DNA of 64,000 nucleotides from Cognataquiflexum rubidum (GTDB lineage Bacteria > Bacteroidota > Bacteroidia > Cytophagales > Cyclobacteriaceae), in contig NZ_JAKZAL010000001.1 of the NCBI RefSeq assembly GCF_022538115.1, forward strand, positions 62,001-126,000, in the 5' to 3' direction. The translations under genes and the position numbers were made by a program. Numbering within the stretch: position 1 is the first letter of the stretch; every line of letters begins with the position of its first letter. Positions 60,733-64,000 of this stretch are shown one piece after another. The notes below the pieces were generated by a model. It saw only the letters and a list, made by a program, of their open reading frames with translations, had not been told where the DNA came from and made no database searches.

Positions 60733-63540
60733 CTATTTATCCCTAAACTCAATCTCAGAGATACTCATCAGGATTTCTTCACCTTTTGCTTTTGGATTTT
60801 TGAAGATGAAATACACATCCTGTTTTCCAGCTGTGGGATTCAACACAACTTGGGCTTTGGTGGCATTTTGCCTTCTCCACTCAACAGGATTGACTCCTTC
60901 GGGAGGTCTTCGGAATTCAGCTTCCTTTGGAACCATCTGTTCACTCTGGCCTAGAAGTTCTCCGGTCGGCGAGCCAACTCTCACCTCCACCGAACCGCCA
61001 ATGGCATCATTGCGGGGACTTACCTCCACATACAGGTCGATCTGTTTGACACCTGTCAAATCCAATGCTTTAAACCCAATGTGCGATTGGTCACCCACCA
61101 TAAAAAAGTTGACTCTTGGCGTAGTCATCATATTCACCCCTTTTCGGATATCCGAAAGTTGCGGGTCAAGGAAAGGATTCCGCAAAGCGATGTAATCCAC
61201 ACCGGTAAGCGAACCCACATTTCCTGCACCTTTATCAGCATAGGACGCCCTCAGGAGATAGCCTCCCTGACCATTTTCCCCTTCAGGAACGACAGGTGTC
61301 ACTTTTCCGCTGAGTGGCAAAGAAGCCACTGTCGGTTTTGTTTCATTCATACTGAGAATAAAATCCACCATTCGCCGTGCATCTGCCTCAGATAACTGCG
61401 GATGGGCACTCATCCCGTGTTCCCCCCATACGCCACTGCCTCCATTGATGATCTTCCCGATAAGCAATTTGGTGTTTTCTTCTGTTTTGGGATACCTAGC
61501 TGCCACCACGGTGTAGCTCGGACCGATGGAAGTTTTGTCATATTGGTGACAGGATTTGCAGTCGCTTGCTTCAATCAGGTTTTTGCCAATTTTCAAAAAC
61601 GCCATGTTCTCAGCGCCACTTTGCTTGGAAGCGATCTCTATCGGGTCAAAACCTGCCGGTACATAATCAAAAGTCACAGCGACTTCTTCGGCCTTGATCT
61701 TTCCTTCAGCGGATGTCCCATCTTCTTTGTCCTCAACCTGAATAGTATATTCAAATTCCTTTTCCCCGAAATAGAAGGTTTTATTCAATCCCCCAAAATC
61801 AATCGAAACAACAGGAGGTTCATTCCCTGCAACGATTTCGAAAGTGGCTGAATTTTTCTCTCCCTTGGTATCGGTGACGGTAAGCAACACTTGGTATGTT
61901 CCTGCTTCCGTGAAGGTAAATTCCGGATTTTGATCTTTCAAAACCTGCTTGAATCCACTGGCGGAAGTCAAACTCCACTCAAAACCCAGTTTGCCCTGAT
62001 CATAATCATCGTAATCGGAAGTCCCCTCAGCGGAGAATTTGGCAGTCAGGGGAACTCCACCGGCATATTTATCCGACGAAGCACTGACATTCGGTTTGCG
62101 GTTGCCGGCGTTGTATTCGATTTTGACAATGCGGGAATTGGCATTGCCACGAAACCAGGCGCTGCCGTATTCCAAGACATACAATGCACCATCCGGACCA
62201 AAATCCATATCTATCGCCGAGCTGAAAGTTTCATTGGGTAGGAATCGCTCCATGGATTTGTAGTCTCCATTTTCATCCATGGTCACCGCCATGATCCATC
62301 CCCGCATAAAATCCACTATAAGCCACTTGCCTTCATAATAAGCAGGAAATACAAAAGGGGCTTCTTTTTTGAAATCTGCCTTGCGGAAAACAGGTCCGCC
62401 CGTAGCGCTTCTACCCGAACTTCCCAATATAGGGAACTCCTCCGAAACCCCGTAAGGATACCAGATCATCGCAGGCACTACAGGTGTAGGCAAATTTTTG
62501 AGACCGGTATTGTTTACCGATTCATTGACCGGACTATTCACATCAAATGGTGCTCCATAAGTGTTGGTCGCAAGGTCATGTTTGTTGTAGGGTTGGTTGT
62601 TTCCGATAAAATATGGCCAACCGAAAAATCCGGGACCTTTGGCCTGATTGAATTCATCATATCCTTTTGGTCCCCAAATAGAATCGATGGAGGCATCCGG
62701 CCCTACCTCTCCCCAATATAGGTACCCTGTTTCACTGTCCAAAGTAGGTCTCCATGGATTCCTGTGACCCATTGTATAGATTTCCGGTCTGGTTTTTTCA
62801 GTACCTACCGGAAATAAATTTCCCTCCGGAATCGTATAGGTTCCATCATCTTCAGGATGAATCCGAAGGATTTTTCCCCTCAGGTCGTTGGTATTGCCAG
62901 GAGCGCGTTGGTCATCTGAACTCTCCATTCCGGGACGCTCGTCAAGGTTGGAGGATCCAACTCGTGGATTGACGGTGTTATTACCTACAGTAAGAAATAG
63001 GTTTCCTTCCTTGTCAAATACCATCCCCCCACCGGTATGGCAACATTCCTCCCGTTGGGTCGGAACTTCCAAGATTATTTTTTTGGTATCGGCATACAGG
63101 GAATCGCCATGCAATTCCCACCTTGCAAGGACATGCTTGGCTTCCGCAGGGTCTGCGTAATACATATAGATCCAGGAGTTTTTGGCAAAATCAGGATGTG
63201 CAATCACACCCATCAATCCCTCTTCTGCTTCCCTTACCCTGCCTTCTTTGTTGGTGTATTTGGTATTGACAGGAATGGTGGCGATAAGCTTCATCTCCCC
63301 GGTTTTCTCATCAAAAATCTTGATACCGCCCTTTCTCTCGACCAACAGGATTTTGTTTTGGGGGAGGAAAGTCATTTCCATCGGCTCGTCCATGCCTTCG
63401 GTAAGGACGACTTTGGTAAACCGGTTGTCCTCAGGTTTGACAGTAGTATCTTCGGTTTTTTTGCAGGAAAAAAATATCAATAGCAATAAAAGTCCAAAAA
63501 TTAACCGGAATTGAAAATGTGTTTTGTAGAGGGAAAGCAT
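60733..63540 (-). CDS. PQQ-type sugar dehydrogenase lipoprotein with PKD and cytochrome c domains
   Basis: This 935-residue lipoprotein (LLLLLIFFSC) has a glucose/sorbosone dehydrogenase propeller (about 40-480; 'MEMTFLPQNKILLVERKGG', 'EEGLMGVIAHPDF', 'ECCHTGGGMVFD', 'YTMGHRNPWRPTLDS', 'DMDFGPDGALYVLEYG'), a PKD domain (about 485-575), a cytochrome c domain with heme motif CKSCHQYD near residue 660 and a C-terminal carbohydrate-binding-like beta domain (about 770-935; 'IDLYVEVSPRNDAIGGSVEV', 'QDVYFIFKNP'). It should oxidise a bound sugar in the periplasm and pass electrons to its own heme. Substrate unknown. Monocistronic by appearance. Confidence 0.9.
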   Translation of the reverse strand: MLSLYKTHFQFRLIFGLLLLLIFFSCKKTEDTTVKPEDNRFTKVVLTEGMDEPMEMTFLPQNKILLVERKGGIKIFDEKTGEMKLIATIPVNTKYTNKEGRVREAEEGLMGVIAHPDFAKNSWIYMYYADPAEAKHVLARWELHGDSLYADTKKIILEVPTQREECCHTGGGMVFDKEGNLFLTVGNNTVNPRVGSSNLDERPGMESSDDQRAPGNTNDLRGKILRIHPEDDGTYTIPEGNLFPVGTEKTRPEIYTMGHRNPWRPTLDSETGYLYWGEVGPDASIDSIWGPKGYDEFNQAKGPGFFGWPYFIGNNQPYNKHDLATNTYGAPFDVNSPVNESVNNTGLKNLPTPVVPAMIWYPYGVSEEFPILGSSGRSATGGPVFRKADFKKEAPFVFPAYYEGKWLIVDFMRGWIMAVTMDENGDYKSMERFLPNETFSSAIDMDFGPDGALYVLEYGSAWFRGNANSRIVKIEYNAGNRKPNVSASSDKYAGGVPLTAKFSAEGTSDYDDYDQGKLGFEWSLTSASGFKQVLKDQNPEFTFTEAGTYQVLLTVTDTKGEKNSATFEIVAGNEPPVVSIDFGGLNKTFYFGEKEFEYTIQVEDKEDGTSAEGKIKAEEVAVTFDYVPAGFDPIEIASKQSGAENMAFLKIGKNLIEASDCKSCHQYDKTSIGPSYTVVAARYPKTEENTKLLIGKIINGGSGVWGEHGMSAHPQLSEADARRMVDFILSMNETKPTVASLPLSGKVTPVVPEGENGQGGYLLRASYADKGAGNVGSLTGVDYIALRNPFLDPQLSDIRKGVNMMTTPRVNFFMVGDQSHIGFKALDLTGVKQIDLYVEVSPRNDAIGGSVEVRVGSPTGELLGQSEQMVPKEAEFRRPPEGVNPVEWRRQNATKAQVVLNPTAGKQDVYFIFKNPKAKGEEILMSISEIEFRDK

Positions 63541-64000
63541 GGTTTGATGGGTTTAGGATCAAACAACTTAGTAAAAATTTTTCCTTGCTGCTAAAAAATT
63601 TTCAGGGATGTGTTTTTGGGGTTTTGATTGGTGGAAAAGGGGTGAGGAAATGGCAAAATGACCGATGACCGATGTTTCGGTCTGTTTAGAACTTAAAGGA
63701 TTCACTTGTCATTGCCAGCCTTTTTAAGGCCCTTTAGAGACAAAATATCGGTAGAAAATCAACATATAAGAAATTTTCCGTGCCTTTAGGTATGGAATAT
63801 ATTTTGTACCTAAAGGCAAAAAAATCAATGCCCATCGTTTTTTTCTACCCACGTTTAGTCCCTAAAGGGACTTTTGGGAAGGAATTGAATAAGTGGGCAT
63901 TAAATCGCAATGGTTTTGCTGTCCCTTTAGGGACAAAATATTGGTAGAAAGATTTCGCACATGATGGTTTTCCGTGCCGTTAGGTACGGAATATATTTTG
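63541..64000. other. Intergenic region with REP-like palindrome cluster, cut by the window edge
   Basis: No ORF was supported. Bases 63728-64000 carry the palindrome cluster listed below, and 63660-63685 a short run of the words accgatgaccgatg. Confidence 0.55.
63728..64000. repeat. REP-like cluster of short palindromes (incomplete at the right edge)
   Basis: Two related units of about 80 bases (63728-63806 and 63921-64000) share ccctttag.gacaaaatat, ggtagaaa and ttttccgtgcc.ttaggta followed by ggaatatattttg. Within and between them are perfect palindromes: tgcctttaggta/tacctaaaggca (63781-63818), agtccctaaagggact (63857-63872) and gtccctttagggac (63921-63934), and larger inverted arms aatgccca/tgggcatt (63827-63901). 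The cores all centre on ctttag or ctaaag. Confidence 0.75.

Noticed and set aside
1-64000. tRNA, rRNA, CRISPR arrays, prophage or intact IS elements
   Set aside because: Looked for but not seen: no cloverleaf-like genes, no regularly spaced repeats, no integrase, transposase or phage genes apart from the truncated RhuM-type fragment.

Overview
The window reads as a chromosomal piece of a Bacteroidota bacterium, most likely a Cytophagales (Cyclobacteriaceae-like) member. The grounds are type IX secretion (T9SS) sorting domains of both types, a PorP/SprF-family protein, BlaI/BlaR1-TonB genes, many lipoproteins, several twin-arginine-type Gfo/Idh/MocA oxidoreductases, PVC-type cytochrome lipoproteins, a GH127 enzyme, and promoters of the TTTG-N19-TAnnTTTG kind rather than the proteobacterial kind. 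No rRNA, tRNA, CRISPR array, prophage or intact insertion sequence was seen.

Layout. 1-570: tail of a serine hydrolase. 895-1689: an orphan secreted protein. 2134-9633 (minus): a T9SS trio made of a giant ten-repeat DUF11 surface protein with a type B sorting domain, a PorP/SprF protein and a PorE-like OmpA lipoprotein. 10150-13375: a J-domain-like protein and a TonB-dependent receptor. 13501-16986 (minus): an amylosucrase and its sugar permease. 17264-20306 (minus): a malonate module (malonyl-CoA synthetase-like enzyme, MadL, MadM) plus a GNAT enzyme. 20475-24861: an M24 peptidase, a chimeric RhuM/oxidoreductase ORF, the intact Gfo/Idh/MocA oxidoreductase and DoxX. 25202-28592: a lipoprotein, then BlaI, BlaR1-TonB and two stand-alone TonB-domain copies. 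28680-35988: a lipoprotein, an M64 peptidase, an FAD-dependent sugar/alditol oxidase, a GH127 enzyme and a NagB-family isomerase. 36248-39125: an unknown lipoprotein paired with a radical SAM enzyme. 39318-58021: a carbohydrate and sugar-acid region holding two PVC-type cytochrome lipoproteins, TIM-barrel isomerases, SDR, GntP, Gfo/Idh/MocA, cupin, sialidase, sulfatase, a propeller lipoprotein, a polysaccharide deacetylase and a PIG-L deacetylase. 58155-60497: two copies of a roughly 424-bp non-coding element flanking a degenerate M48-type protease. 60733-63540: a PQQ-type sugar dehydrogenase/PKD/cytochrome c lipoprotein. The right edge carries REP-like palindromes.

How the genes work together. 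Much of the content is extracellular or periplasmic breakdown and oxidation of complex glycans (sulfatase, sialidase, GH127, deacetylases, cytochrome-linked dehydrogenases), followed by uptake (GntP, TonB-dependent receptor) and intracellular or periplasmic isomerisation (TIM barrels, SDR, NagB family). Sucrose and malonate have their own dedicated uptake-plus-conversion operons.

The strongest candidates for something undescribed are the duplicated non-coding element (58155-58578 and 60073-60497). Each copy begins at a promoter-like -7 box and ends at a strong GAAA-tetraloop terminator, which is what twin structured RNAs would look like. Next come the lipoprotein/radical SAM pair (36248-39125) and the recent gene chimera at 21824-22375.
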